Source: Arachidicoccus sp. BS20 (GTDB lineage: Bacteria > Bacteroidota > Bacteroidia > Chitinophagales > Chitinophagaceae). From it: a stretch of DNA of 64,000 nt. The DNA is taken from contig NZ_CP015971.1 in assembly GCF_001659705.1 (NCBI RefSeq), forward strand, positions 806,001 to 870,000. Reading direction: 5' to 3'. Below, one piece after another: positions 55,077 to 63,451 of this stretch; position 1 is the first letter of the stretch, and the number at the start of each line of letters is the position of its first letter. The notes beneath the pieces are model-generated. The model was given only the letters and a program-made list of their open reading frames with translations. It was not told where the DNA came from and made no database searches. The translations under genes were made by a program, and so were the position numbers.

Positions 55077-56945
55077 GTGCAATTAACATTGAAAATATGC
55101 TTTCTGTTCGGCACTTGCTGTGTTTTGCTTTGCGTTTCAGCATCGGCGCAGAACAAAGCCGATTCATTGCCCGGGCACAAAAAAACTTTCTTCAACAAAT
55201 GGATACAAAAAGGCATGAAGAGCATTACGCACCATGCATCTATCGATACTATTGATGCACGCACGGCATATAACACGCGCATTGCCACATATTACCAACC
55301 TTACCAGGGAAAAATTATCAGGCATATTACCTATCGGCAATTTGATTTTGACAGAAGCTTTGCCGATACAGCCACCAGCATCAATTATTTCGGCACCAAC
55401 ATTCTGAACCACTTGCACACACGCTCGCGGTCCTGGGTTATCCGCAACAATATGTTTGTGCATGAAGGAATGCCGCTTAATGCCAATACCATTGCCGATA
55501 ATGAACGCTACCTGCGCTCGCTGAACTTTATAAGAGATGCCCGCATATTGGTACGACCTGTCGCTGCAAATTCAGATTCTGTGGACTTGCTCGTTATAAC
55601 AAAAGACCTCTTTAGCCTCACAGGAGAAATTCATGACCTGAGCACAACCAAGCAATATATCTCGGTGTCCGATGTTAATTTTTTAGGATTGGGGCAATCC
55701 ATCTCCGGAGCTATTGTTAACGATAAAAACCGGAAACCCAATGTCGGAACCGATTTAAAATATACAAAATACAATTTGTTCAATTCTTTCACAAGCCTCG
55801 GTGTTGAATATACCGATGTTGGACATAATATTTACACACACCAGCAAAATGAGCACGGCTTCTATATCAATGCCGACCGACCGCTATTTTCGCAATATGC
55901 AAGCTATTACTGGTCGCTGCATTTAAGTGATGTAGAATCGGAACCCAACTACGGAACTTTTTCTGTGGATGATTCCACTTTTTACAAATATCACTACAAA
56001 ATGTTCGATGCCACATTCGGCTACAACATAGGTGCAGTTAAAAGCAGGTATAGTACCAAAATTCCGTTGCGGAAAGTTATCAGCTTACGCTATTACAATT
56101 ACGATTTTCTGCAATCTCCGCAGCAGTTTTATGACCGCTATGTCGAAATGCTGAATGGACGGCAGGCATTGCTGGCGCAATTCACACTATTTAAACAACA
56201 ATTTTATAAGACCAATTATGTACTCGGCTTTGGAACTACGGAAGATATTCCATACGGCTTCAATATTTCCTTTACAAGCGGATGGTATAAGCTAAAAGAC
56301 TTATCAAGACCTTATGTAGGTGTTGACGCCAATCGCTATCTTTATTCCAATAAAGGCGACATCGCGCAATTTTTTTTAAGAACGGGCGGATATTTCAAAG
56401 GCGGTTTACAAGATGCCACAGTTTTGCTTGGCTCATCTTTTTACAGCCGTCTGTTGCTTTGGAACAATGTTAAGATAAGGCAGTTTATGAGACTAAGCTA
56501 TACCGGGCAATTTAGCACTTTTGCTGCCGAGCCGCTGCGCATCAACAATGCTTTCGGACTGGAAAATTTTCGCCAGGATTCTGTGCAGGGAAATCAACGT
56601 TTAACATTGCGGAGCCAAACAATATTTTTCGGTCCTGGAAAAGTATTTGGTTTTGCTTATGCGCCTTTCCTAACCGGCGATTTATCTTATTTAAAAGCAA
56701 CGCAAAAAAGTATTGACCATTCGCCCTTCTATTATAGCATCGGCGGCGGTTTGAGGGTAAGAAACGAAAACCTTGTATTTGGAACGATAGAATTAAAAGG
56801 TGTATTTCTACCAAGAAAAATTGCGGGAGAAAACCGGTTCAAAATCGGCATCAGTACCAATCTTCGATTCCGCTACAACTCAAGCTACGTAAGTCCGCCG
56901 GCATTGCTTGAGTATAACGGCGATGTGAGCAATGATATTTTCTAA
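55077..56945 (+). CDS. Omp85/BamA-like outer-membrane protein with one POTRA domain, GTG start
   Basis: The product has 622 residues. The GTG at 55077 begins a signal peptide (ICFLFGTCCVLLCVSASAQ). A POTRA-like segment (residues about 75-180) ends with ERYLRSLNFIRDARILVRP and VDLLVITKDLFSL. A beta-barrel of about 430 residues follows, with NLRFRYNSSYV near its end. The family inserts or secretes proteins at the outer membrane. With only one POTRA domain it is more like a specialised secretion or lipid-linked Omp85 member than BamA itself. Confidence 0.78.
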   Translation: MQLTLKICFLFGTCCVLLCVSASAQNKADSLPGHKKTFFNKWIQKGMKSITHHASIDTIDARTAYNTRIATYYQPYQGKIIRHITYRQFDFDRSFADTATSINYFGTNILNHLHTRSRSWVIRNNMFVHEGMPLNANTIADNERYLRSLNFIRDARILVRPVAANSDSVDLLVITKDLFSLTGEIHDLSTTKQYISVSDVNFLGLGQSISGAIVNDKNRKPNVGTDLKYTKYNLFNSFTSLGVEYTDVGHNIYTHQQNEHGFYINADRPLFSQYASYYWSLHLSDVESEPNYGTFSVDDSTFYKYHYKMFDATFGYNIGAVKSRYSTKIPLRKVISLRYYNYDFLQSPQQFYDRYVEMLNGRQALLAQFTLFKQQFYKTNYVLGFGTTEDIPYGFNISFTSGWYKLKDLSRPYVGVDANRYLYSNKGDIAQFFLRTGGYFKGGLQDATVLLGSSFYSRLLLWNNVKIRQFMRLSYTGQFSTFAAEPLRINNAFGLENFRQDSVQGNQRLTLRSQTIFFGPGKVFGFAYAPFLTGDLSYLKATQKSIDHSPFYYSIGGGLRVRNENLVFGTIELKGVFLPRKIAGENRFKIGISTNLRFRYNSSYVSPPALLEYNGDVSNDIF

Positions 56946-56948
56946 AGA

Positions 56949-57743
56949 TTAAAAACTTGCGTTTTGCAAAATCGAATTTAGATTGTTCCAATCCTTCAGG
57001 CTGCCCTTAAGCTTATCAATAAATTCTTTTTGATTTACCGCTTTTCCCTTTTTGGGCGGCGTAAGCGTTGCATCGGTTACAGCCGGATTGAGCGTTACTT
57101 TGGTTGCAGTCCATTCTATGTGCTGGTGCGGCAAAGCTAACAGCATTATCATGCCCGGCAAACCGCTGAAAGATTCCGGTCCGCCGCTCGTGGGAATTTG
57201 ATTGGTATAAAAAGCTACAACATACACCGAATCCATAATAACGGCATTGGCTCGACGGCAATGGAAGCCTGCAATATCGCGAAGTTCATCGGTTATTTTC
57301 CACCGTATTTTGCGCGTGCTGTCAGTAATTAAAAACTGGTCTCCATAAACTGTTTTCTGCGCTATTGATTGGTCTTTATCAAAATCGGAATATACAATAT
57401 TTCCCTGCTTCCCCGATGACATATCGATAAAATAAAAATCGCTTGTATTCGGGTTACTCTCTTCAATAGGCGTATAAAGCGTTTTGTCGTCTTTGAACGC
57501 AAGATTGGCGTGCGTTACCGTAAAACCGTTATTATTCTTTTTGGATGCATCAAGTATTGCATCGTCCCACCCGGCATTATCTGCTTCATTCTTCGACATA
57601 CGCTCTTTTTGCAGGGCATAAGTATTTACTTTTTTCTCAAAAACGATATTTCCATGATTGAGAAATAAGGCATTCTGCGCAGTAACGCGAAATGCCAGGA
57701 AAAGCGCTATGATAAAAACCGTGTATTGAATTTTGCGTTGCAT
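56949..57743 (-). CDS. GLPGLI family secreted protein
   Basis: The product has 264 residues with a signal peptide ending RVTAQ. The family-naming motif appears as GLPGMIMLL, and the beta-rich middle (YVVAFYTNQIPTSGGPESF) is typical. GLPGLI proteins are found in Bacteroidota, often beside TonB-receptor-like barrels; their exact function is unknown. It lies 23 bases after such a barrel gene on the same strand, which supports a paired outer-membrane role. Confidence 0.85.
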   Translation of the reverse strand: MQRKIQYTVFIIALFLAFRVTAQNALFLNHGNIVFEKKVNTYALQKERMSKNEADNAGWDDAILDASKKNNNGFTVTHANLAFKDDKTLYTPIEESNPNTSDFYFIDMSSGKQGNIVYSDFDKDQSIAQKTVYGDQFLITDSTRKIRWKITDELRDIAGFHCRRANAVIMDSVYVVAFYTNQIPTSGGPESFSGLPGMIMLLALPHQHIEWTATKVTLNPAVTDATLTPPKKGKAVNQKEFIDKLKGSLKDWNNLNSILQNASF

Positions 57744-57766
57744 AAAATATTTTTTAACAGATTAAT

Positions 57767-60547
57767 CTATTTGGTCGTTGCTACGCCGCCCATTTTTGAG
57801 AAGTTCCAAACTACAGACAACATGAAATATCTTTTAATGGTCGTATGGAAACTTTGCGTGTATTGGTCGCGTGTATAACTGTTATTTTGATTCAAAATAT
57901 CGTTTGCCGAAATATTTATCAATAAATTTTCTTTCTTAAAAAATTTCTTGCCAATCCATGCGTTCCAAATAAACTGGCTGTAAGCCGGAAGCGTTTCTGT
58001 TTTTTGATTCCAGGTATATGTTCCTTCTGTATGAATCTGGAACTTCGCAGGAAGAAAGACATCTATATTCGGGCTAAATTCCAATGTCCAATAATTATTG
58101 TTGATTTGATTTTGTAGAGTGGCATTGTTGGTCGTATATTTTGCATTACCGCTCAGGCTGACGTCTAATTTATTCTCTTTGTATTTGCCTAACCGTAAAC
58201 CAAGCGAGTATGAATTGCTCGTTATAGTATTTGAAGCATCATTGATATAATTTATCGATTTATATCCGTTGTATCTGACACTTACATCATAGTTTATATC
58301 CCACTTTTTTATTTTCCGCCCATAATCCACATAAGAATAATAATTCCTTGTAGGCGTATTTATATTGAAATAATTATGAACGCTTTTGCCTGTTGCAGTA
58401 TCGGTAGTCACATTTTCTACAATTGGATTTGTTGTAAAATTATAACTAATATATCCCCAGATATTCTGCTGAGAAATCACTTTGAACATATTGTAATTCA
58501 GAGACAGTGAATTACTGAAAGACGGCTTGAGATAGGGGTTTCCGATATAAATATTCAATACATCCGCATTATTCAGTACAGGCTGTATCTGCTCGGCAGA
58601 TGGTTGCCGGGTGGAACCACGATAATTGAAACTTAAATTGGATTGCGTAGCAACTTTGTAACGGAGATATGCATTCGGCGCCCAGTTGATAAAACTTCTG
58701 TTGAGTTTCTCATCTGTAAATGTATTGGTTTGATGATACTGTGAAGAGCCTACATTTGTTCCTACGTTAAAATTCAGTTTTCCTCTGTTGTACGCAAATG
58801 CAACGCCGCCGCTATTAGTCAGTTGGTTGTAAATATAATGATTGCTGTATGTACTGTCAAGCAAACTGTATGCACTGTCCGTGTTTCTGTTGTAGGAACG
58901 TAAATCGGAATTTGTATTTTCAATATCAATACTGTAATTGGCGACCAAAGAAAGCCATTTGGTTAACGGCTCGGTATATGCCAGTTTCCCGGTCGTGGAA
59001 TTGGTTTTATTTTTATTTGTTTTTCTCTGGTCAACAGACGATGTACTATCATTATCATAAAAGTAATTATAGCTATTCATAAAGCCGGAATTGTCCGAGT
59101 TTTTCAGATATTCATTGAAATTCAGACTGATGGTTCTACCTTTTTTCTTAAACTTTTTCCGCCACAAAAGGCTGCCGTTGAATGCCTGCGCATTTCCCGA
59201 ACCGGTTGTATTATTCCAACCGTCGTTTACCAAAGAACCGTCCGCTCTTGTGGTTTGGTTTGCACTATACGTATCCGACTTCAAATGCGCCAAAGAACCA
59301 CCGGCAGTCAATTTTAAAGAAGAGGACGAATCGAATTGCAAATTATAAATGGCATCTAATTTTTGACGAAATACTTCTTTATAAAAATTATTGGCAGAGC
59401 TGTCAAATAGAACTCCCGTAGGTAAATTTTCCTGCGACAATGTTTGCCCATTGCCTTTTTCACTAATGCTTCCTATTTTATAATTCAGGTTAATGCCCTG
59501 CTTATCATCATTCCATTTATTATCGAAATGGACACCGCCCGTTTTTGCATTTGGAATGCCGTTTCCATCGTAATTTCCGTCCCATCCTTCTACCGAACTC
59601 AAAGGGTCGTTATTATTCCCACCTCCGAAAACCACGATTCCTCCACCATCTAAAACCTGCATATTGTCGCCGGAAGAACCATATTTCATTTCATCTTCAA
59701 AACCCAAGCCTGTTTTTCCGGTATTCGCCATAGTAAGATATGCTGCTATTTTTCTCTTGCCTTTGAAATAGTTGAACATATCCTGCGTTTCCTTATAATT
59801 GTCTGTTCCCAGGCCGCCGGATACTTTTCCGAAGTAACCGTTCTTTTTATCTTCTTTCAGCTTAATGTTAATCGTCTTTGTTTTATTGCCATCATCAATT
59901 CCCGTAAATGCAGACTGGTCGCTTTGCTTGTCATATACCTGTACTCTGTCCACCATATCCGCACGAAGATTTTTTGTAACAAGCGTAGGGTCATCGCCAA
60001 AAAATTCTTCTCCATCCACCAAAACCTTTGGAACCGTTTGCCCCTGCGCCGTTATTTTCCCGTCTTTGTCCACCTGGATTCCCGGAAGTTTTTTCAATAA
60101 ATCCTCAACGGTCGCATTGGGTTGTGTTTTAAAACTGTCAGCAACGAACTCAGTCGTATCTCCTTTGATTCTTATAGCACCAAGTTGCTGTTTTACAATC
60201 ACGTCTTTCAGCAAATGTTCCATCTGTATCATATTAATTGTACCTAAATCAACATTCTTACTGCTATCTGCAACAGTAATGGTACTAACGAAATCTGCAA
60301 ACTCCGGGTAAGAAACGAGTAATATATATTTTCCTGTATCAACATTATTAATATTGAACGAGCCGTCTTGCTTTATGCGGGTAAATTTATACAGCATCGA
60401 ATCTTTTGCTTCTATCAGGCAGGCTGCGGCATTGGTAAGATTTTGTCCGGAAGTAGTGTCTATCACTTTCCCGTGAATTGAACTTTGCGCATTTGCATAG
60501 TATAAACACAAAAATAATATACAGTCGAGCAATATAAATTTCTTCAT
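57767..60547 (-). CDS. TonB-dependent receptor-like outer-membrane barrel (OMP_b-brl_3 type)
   Basis: The product has 926 residues. A signal peptide ends near YYANAQ, then a carboxypeptidase-regulatory-like domain (residues about 22-105), a plug-like segment with VEDLLKKLPGIQVDKDGKI and VLVDGEEFFGDDP, and a large beta-barrel. It is paired with the GLPGLI gene, probably in one transcript. The substrate is unknown; no SusD partner is present. Confidence 0.88.
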   Translation of the reverse strand: MKKFILLDCILFLCLYYANAQSSIHGKVIDTTSGQNLTNAAACLIEAKDSMLYKFTRIKQDGSFNINNVDTGKYILLVSYPEFADFVSTITVADSSKNVDLGTINMIQMEHLLKDVIVKQQLGAIRIKGDTTEFVADSFKTQPNATVEDLLKKLPGIQVDKDGKITAQGQTVPKVLVDGEEFFGDDPTLVTKNLRADMVDRVQVYDKQSDQSAFTGIDDGNKTKTINIKLKEDKKNGYFGKVSGGLGTDNYKETQDMFNYFKGKRKIAAYLTMANTGKTGLGFEDEMKYGSSGDNMQVLDGGGIVVFGGGNNNDPLSSVEGWDGNYDGNGIPNAKTGGVHFDNKWNDDKQGINLNYKIGSISEKGNGQTLSQENLPTGVLFDSSANNFYKEVFRQKLDAIYNLQFDSSSSLKLTAGGSLAHLKSDTYSANQTTRADGSLVNDGWNNTTGSGNAQAFNGSLLWRKKFKKKGRTISLNFNEYLKNSDNSGFMNSYNYFYDNDSTSSVDQRKTNKNKTNSTTGKLAYTEPLTKWLSLVANYSIDIENTNSDLRSYNRNTDSAYSLLDSTYSNHYIYNQLTNSGGVAFAYNRGKLNFNVGTNVGSSQYHQTNTFTDEKLNRSFINWAPNAYLRYKVATQSNLSFNYRGSTRQPSAEQIQPVLNNADVLNIYIGNPYLKPSFSNSLSLNYNMFKVISQQNIWGYISYNFTTNPIVENVTTDTATGKSVHNYFNINTPTRNYYSYVDYGRKIKKWDINYDVSVRYNGYKSINYINDASNTITSNSYSLGLRLGKYKENKLDVSLSGNAKYTTNNATLQNQINNNYWTLEFSPNIDVFLPAKFQIHTEGTYTWNQKTETLPAYSQFIWNAWIGKKFFKKENLLINISANDILNQNNSYTRDQYTQSFHTTIKRYFMLSVVWNFSKMGGVATTK

Positions 60548-60818
60548 TTACGAGCAGATTATAATTAACAAAGAAAAAGTTTATAAACTAAAAATTTAAA
60601 CAATAATATAAAAACTTAGTTATAACAAAAAGTTAAACGTGGCATACCGCATAAATAAATTGATGAATGGTAAAAATCGTTCTGTTTTTATTTTTTCATT
60701 AATTAAGCGACTCTAAACTAATAAGATGCAAAAACCGGGAAGATTCCATAAAAAGAAATGAACTTTTTTATGGAGAGTATTAAAAAATTTCTGTCAATTG
60801 AATCAAGGCAAAAAATAA

Positions 60819-60838
60819 GCCCCTATGGAAATAGGGGC
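60819..60838 (-). terminator. minus-strand terminator downstream of carB half
   Basis: GCCCCTAT and ATAGGGGC form a perfect 8-bp stem with a 4-base loop, followed on the minus strand by TTATTTTTTG. It lies about 160 bases after the carB stop. Confidence 0.8.
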
Positions 60839-60888
60839 CGCAACCAAAACTAACTGCTTATGAGAAAAATTTAAACTGCTCTTGTTTA

Positions 60889-60936
60889 TTATAATTTCAA
60901 ATACTGTGCCAAAAGAAAAAAAATAATATTCTGCAT
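60889..60936 (-). CDS. 15-codon ORF in a possible small transcript
   Basis: The minus-strand ORF MQNIIFFLLAQYLKL lies between a -7-like box TATCTTTG (60970-60963) and the terminator at 60838-60819. It could be a leader peptide, part of a small RNA, or chance. No ribosome-binding evidence is visible. Confidence 0.2.
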   Translation of the reverse strand: MQNIIFFLLAQYLKL

Positions 60937-60962
60937 ATTTCTAAATTTCTTATTGGGGCTGC

Positions 60963-60970
60963 AAAGATAA
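60963..60970 (-). promoter_or_regulatory. -7-like box (TATCTTTG) downstream of carB half
   Basis: TATCTTTG on the minus strand is a full TAnnTTTG match located just after the carB stop. It could start a roughly 140-base RNA ending at the terminator 60838-60819. Confidence 0.4.
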
Positions 60971-60996
60971 ATACTTTTTCCGAAAAAAAGGGAAAT

Positions 60997-62190
60997 TTAT
61001 TTACTTAAATGCATACTTCTTTCTTTATACAAATTCCTGAAATATGGGTCGCGCAGGTCCTTAATAAAACGTATGGCTTCTCCGGTACTTTTCATTTCAG
61101 GTCCAAGCTCTTTATTTACACCCGGAAACTTATTAAAACTAAAAACCGGCTCTTTTATTGCAAATCCACTCAACTTTTTTTCTATGGTAAAATCTTTCAG
61201 CTTCTTCTCTCCCAACATCACTTTTGTGGCAATATTCAAAAATGGAACACCATAAGCCTTTGCTATAAAAGGAGTTGTACGACTTGCCCGAGGATTTGCT
61301 TCAATCACAAAGACCTTTCCGTCTTTGATAGCAAACTGAATATTGATTAACCCGCGAATGTCTAAAGCACGTGCAATCTTCTCTGCGTAATGCTCCATTG
61401 TGGTTACTTCCAGCGGCGAAAGATTGAACGCCGGCAATACCGCGTTGCTGTCTCCGCTATGGATTCCCGCAGGTTCAATGTGTTCCATCACACCCATTAC
61501 GTGAAAATCTTCTCCGTCGAAAATAGCGTCCACTTCTGCTTCCTGGCACCTATCGAGAAAATGGTCAATCAAAATTTTATTGTCCGGAATATGCTTCAGC
61601 AAACTTACCACCGCGCTCTCCAATTCGGTATCGTTAATAACGATTCTCATTCGTTGTCCGCCTAATACATAACTTGGACGTACCAGCACCGGATAACCAA
61701 CCTGGTTAGCTACTTCCAGCGCTTCATCGGCATTAAATGCCGTTCCGTATTGAGGATAAGGTATATTTAGTTCTTTCAGCAAATCGCTGAAACGCCCGCG
61801 GTCCTCAGCAATATCCATATTATCAAATGAAGTCCCGATGATTTTTATACCTTTTTCATGCAAACGTTTAGCAAGCTTCAACGCAGTTTGCCCGCCCAAC
61901 TGCACAATTACACCTTCGGGTTTTTCCAGTTCAATAATTTCCCAAAGATGCTCCCAGAAAACGGGCTCGAAATACAATTTATCGGCAATATCAAAATCGG
62001 TTGAAACGGTTTCGGGATTACAATTGACCATAATTGCCTCATAGCCGCATTCTTTAATCGCCATTAAGCCGTGTACACAACAATAGTCAAATTCAATGCC
62101 CTGACCGATTCTGTTAGGACCGCTGCCTAAAACTATAATTTTCTTTTTACCGGAAGGAATAGATTCGTTAGAGGAGATAATATCGTTCAT
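60997..62190 (-). CDS. carB: carbamoyl-phosphate synthase large subunit, C-terminal synthetase half only
   Basis: The product has 397 residues and matches the second ATP-grasp synthetase domain of CarB, which phosphorylates carbamate. Landmarks are VLGSGPNRIGQGIEFDYCCVH at the start, NCNPETVSTDFD, VQLGGQTALKLA, and the ATP-grasp end FVIEANPRASRTTPF. The first half is not in this gene or directly upstream, where pyrD lies. The MGS-like regulatory domain normally at the end is also missing. The ATG at 62190 follows its own -7 box; an upstream TTG at 62208 is less likely. Confidence 0.9.
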   Translation of the reverse strand: MNDIISSNESIPSGKKKIIVLGSGPNRIGQGIEFDYCCVHGLMAIKECGYEAIMVNCNPETVSTDFDIADKLYFEPVFWEHLWEIIELEKPEGVIVQLGGQTALKLAKRLHEKGIKIIGTSFDNMDIAEDRGRFSDLLKELNIPYPQYGTAFNADEALEVANQVGYPVLVRPSYVLGGQRMRIVINDTELESAVVSLLKHIPDNKILIDHFLDRCQEAEVDAIFDGEDFHVMGVMEHIEPAGIHSGDSNAVLPAFNLSPLEVTTMEHYAEKIARALDIRGLINIQFAIKDGKVFVIEANPRASRTTPFIAKAYGVPFLNIATKVMLGEKKLKDFTIEKKLSGFAIKEPVFSFNKFPGVNKELGPEMKSTGEAIRFIKDLRDPYFRNLYKERSMHLSK

Positions 62191-62205
62191 TTTTTTGGAA
62201 TTGTG

Positions 62206-62213
62206 CAAAGTTA
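62206..62213 (-). promoter_or_regulatory. -7 box of the carB half (TAACTTTG)
   Basis: TAACTTTG on the minus strand is a full consensus match and overlaps the alternative TTG start, which favours ATG 62190 with a leader of about 10 bases. Confidence 0.5.
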
Positions 62214-62259
62214 ATCATTGTACCTTAAAGCCGAAAGTATATTTGAAAAAAGTTTTTTA

Positions 62260-63303
62260 TTATAACAGGCTTTTGCAAATTTTTCCGGCAATACCCGGAC
62301 CTTCATAAATAAATCCTGTCCATACTTGCAACAAATCGGCTCCGGCGCTTATTTTTTCTTTAGCATCTTCGCCGGTAAAAATGCCGCCGCTTGCAATCAA
62401 TGGAATTTTATTGTCCAATCGTGAAGATAAATACTGTAAAACATCGGTCGATTTTTCCTTCAATGGCTTTCCACTCAAACCGCCTGCACCTATTTTTTCT
62501 ATTTCGGCTAGCGGAGTTTTCAGTTCATTCCTTTCAATAGTTGTATTAGTTAATATCAATCCTTTTAAATTGATTTCTAATGAAATAGATACAATATCTT
62601 CCAATTGTTCTTTAGTTAAATCAGGGGCAATTTTCAGTAGAATTGGTTTTTGAATTTTCCTTCTTTGATTGATATTTTCCAACTCGGAAAATATTTTCAT
62701 CAAGCTGTCTTTCTGCTGCAATTCGCGCAAACCCGGTGTATTTGGCGAACTTACATTGACTGTAAAATAATCCACTAACTCATGTAACTCATTGAAACAT
62801 ATAGCATAATCCTTCCACGCATTTTCATTGAGCGTTATTTTATTCTTCCCGATGTTTCCTCCAACAATAAAGTTCGCGGAAGCGGTCAAATCGTTGCGCC
62901 AGCTTTCCAACTGTTTTTTTATAACTGATACTCCGTTATTATTGAAACCCATACGGTTAACTAATGCTTTATCTTTAGGTAAACGAAACAATCTTGGCAG
63001 TTCGTTCCCCGCCTGAGGACGCGGCGTTACCGTTCCAATTTCAGTAAATCCAAATCCCAATGCTTTTATTTCCTGTAAATACAAAGCATTCTTATCAAAA
63101 CCTGCTCCCAGCCCTACGGGATTTTTAAATTTTAATCCGAATACTTCTTTTTCCAAAGCGGGATTTTCATAAGCAAACATTTTACTTACAACATTTCTTC
63201 CGGCAGGAAGGTTACAAATTTTTTTCAAACTATTCATTGAAAAATAGTGCGCTTTCTCCGGCGAAAGCGTAAACAGAATATCGCGCAGCAATGGATAAAT
63301 CAT
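62260..63303 (-). CDS. pyrD: dihydroorotate dehydrogenase (quinone), class 2
   Basis: This 347-residue membrane-associated flavoprotein oxidises dihydroorotate and passes electrons to menaquinone. The class 2 mark is the catalytic Ser in NVSSPNTPGLREL. FKNPVGLGAGFDKNA, GNIGKNK and ASGGIFTGEDA are standard FMN-site segments. Its -7 box ends four bases before the ATG, so the mRNA is probably leaderless. It lies upstream of the carB half on the same strand; both serve pyrimidine synthesis. Confidence 0.97.
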   Translation of the reverse strand: MIYPLLRDILFTLSPEKAHYFSMNSLKKICNLPAGRNVVSKMFAYENPALEKEVFGLKFKNPVGLGAGFDKNALYLQEIKALGFGFTEIGTVTPRPQAGNELPRLFRLPKDKALVNRMGFNNNGVSVIKKQLESWRNDLTASANFIVGGNIGKNKITLNENAWKDYAICFNELHELVDYFTVNVSSPNTPGLRELQQKDSLMKIFSELENINQRRKIQKPILLKIAPDLTKEQLEDIVSISLEINLKGLILTNTTIERNELKTPLAEIEKIGAGGLSGKPLKEKSTDVLQYLSSRLDNKIPLIASGGIFTGEDAKEKISAGADLLQVWTGFIYEGPGIAGKICKSLL

Positions 63304-63307
63304 AATG

Positions 63308-63315
63308 CAAATATA
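63308..63315 (-). promoter_or_regulatory. -7 box of pyrD (TATATTTG)
   Basis: TATATTTG on the minus strand is a full match, and only four bases separate it from the pyrD ATG. Confidence 0.6.
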
Positions 63316-63451
63316 ACTGGCATTTAGGAGAAGTTTTGCTCACATCCGTCTTTTTGAAAAAAGTTTAGGGAGAATGTAATAATCAAATATTATTTTCGTT
63401 TCTAAGGAACTAAAGATTGTTCATTTGCACTTAAAATCAAATTTAAACTAC

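Larger units (their letters stand above)
60548..60996. other. intergenic region between carB half and TonB-receptor-like gene
   Basis: The 449-base gap holds a minus-strand promoter-like box (60963-60970), a 15-codon ORF, and a terminator hairpin (60819-60838). This is described separately as a candidate small transcript. The rest is A/T-rich. Confidence 0.5.

Noticed and set aside
54892-55167. 91-codon minus-strand frame before the Omp85-like gene
   Set aside because: It overlaps the signal peptide region of the Omp85-like gene and matches no family I recognise.
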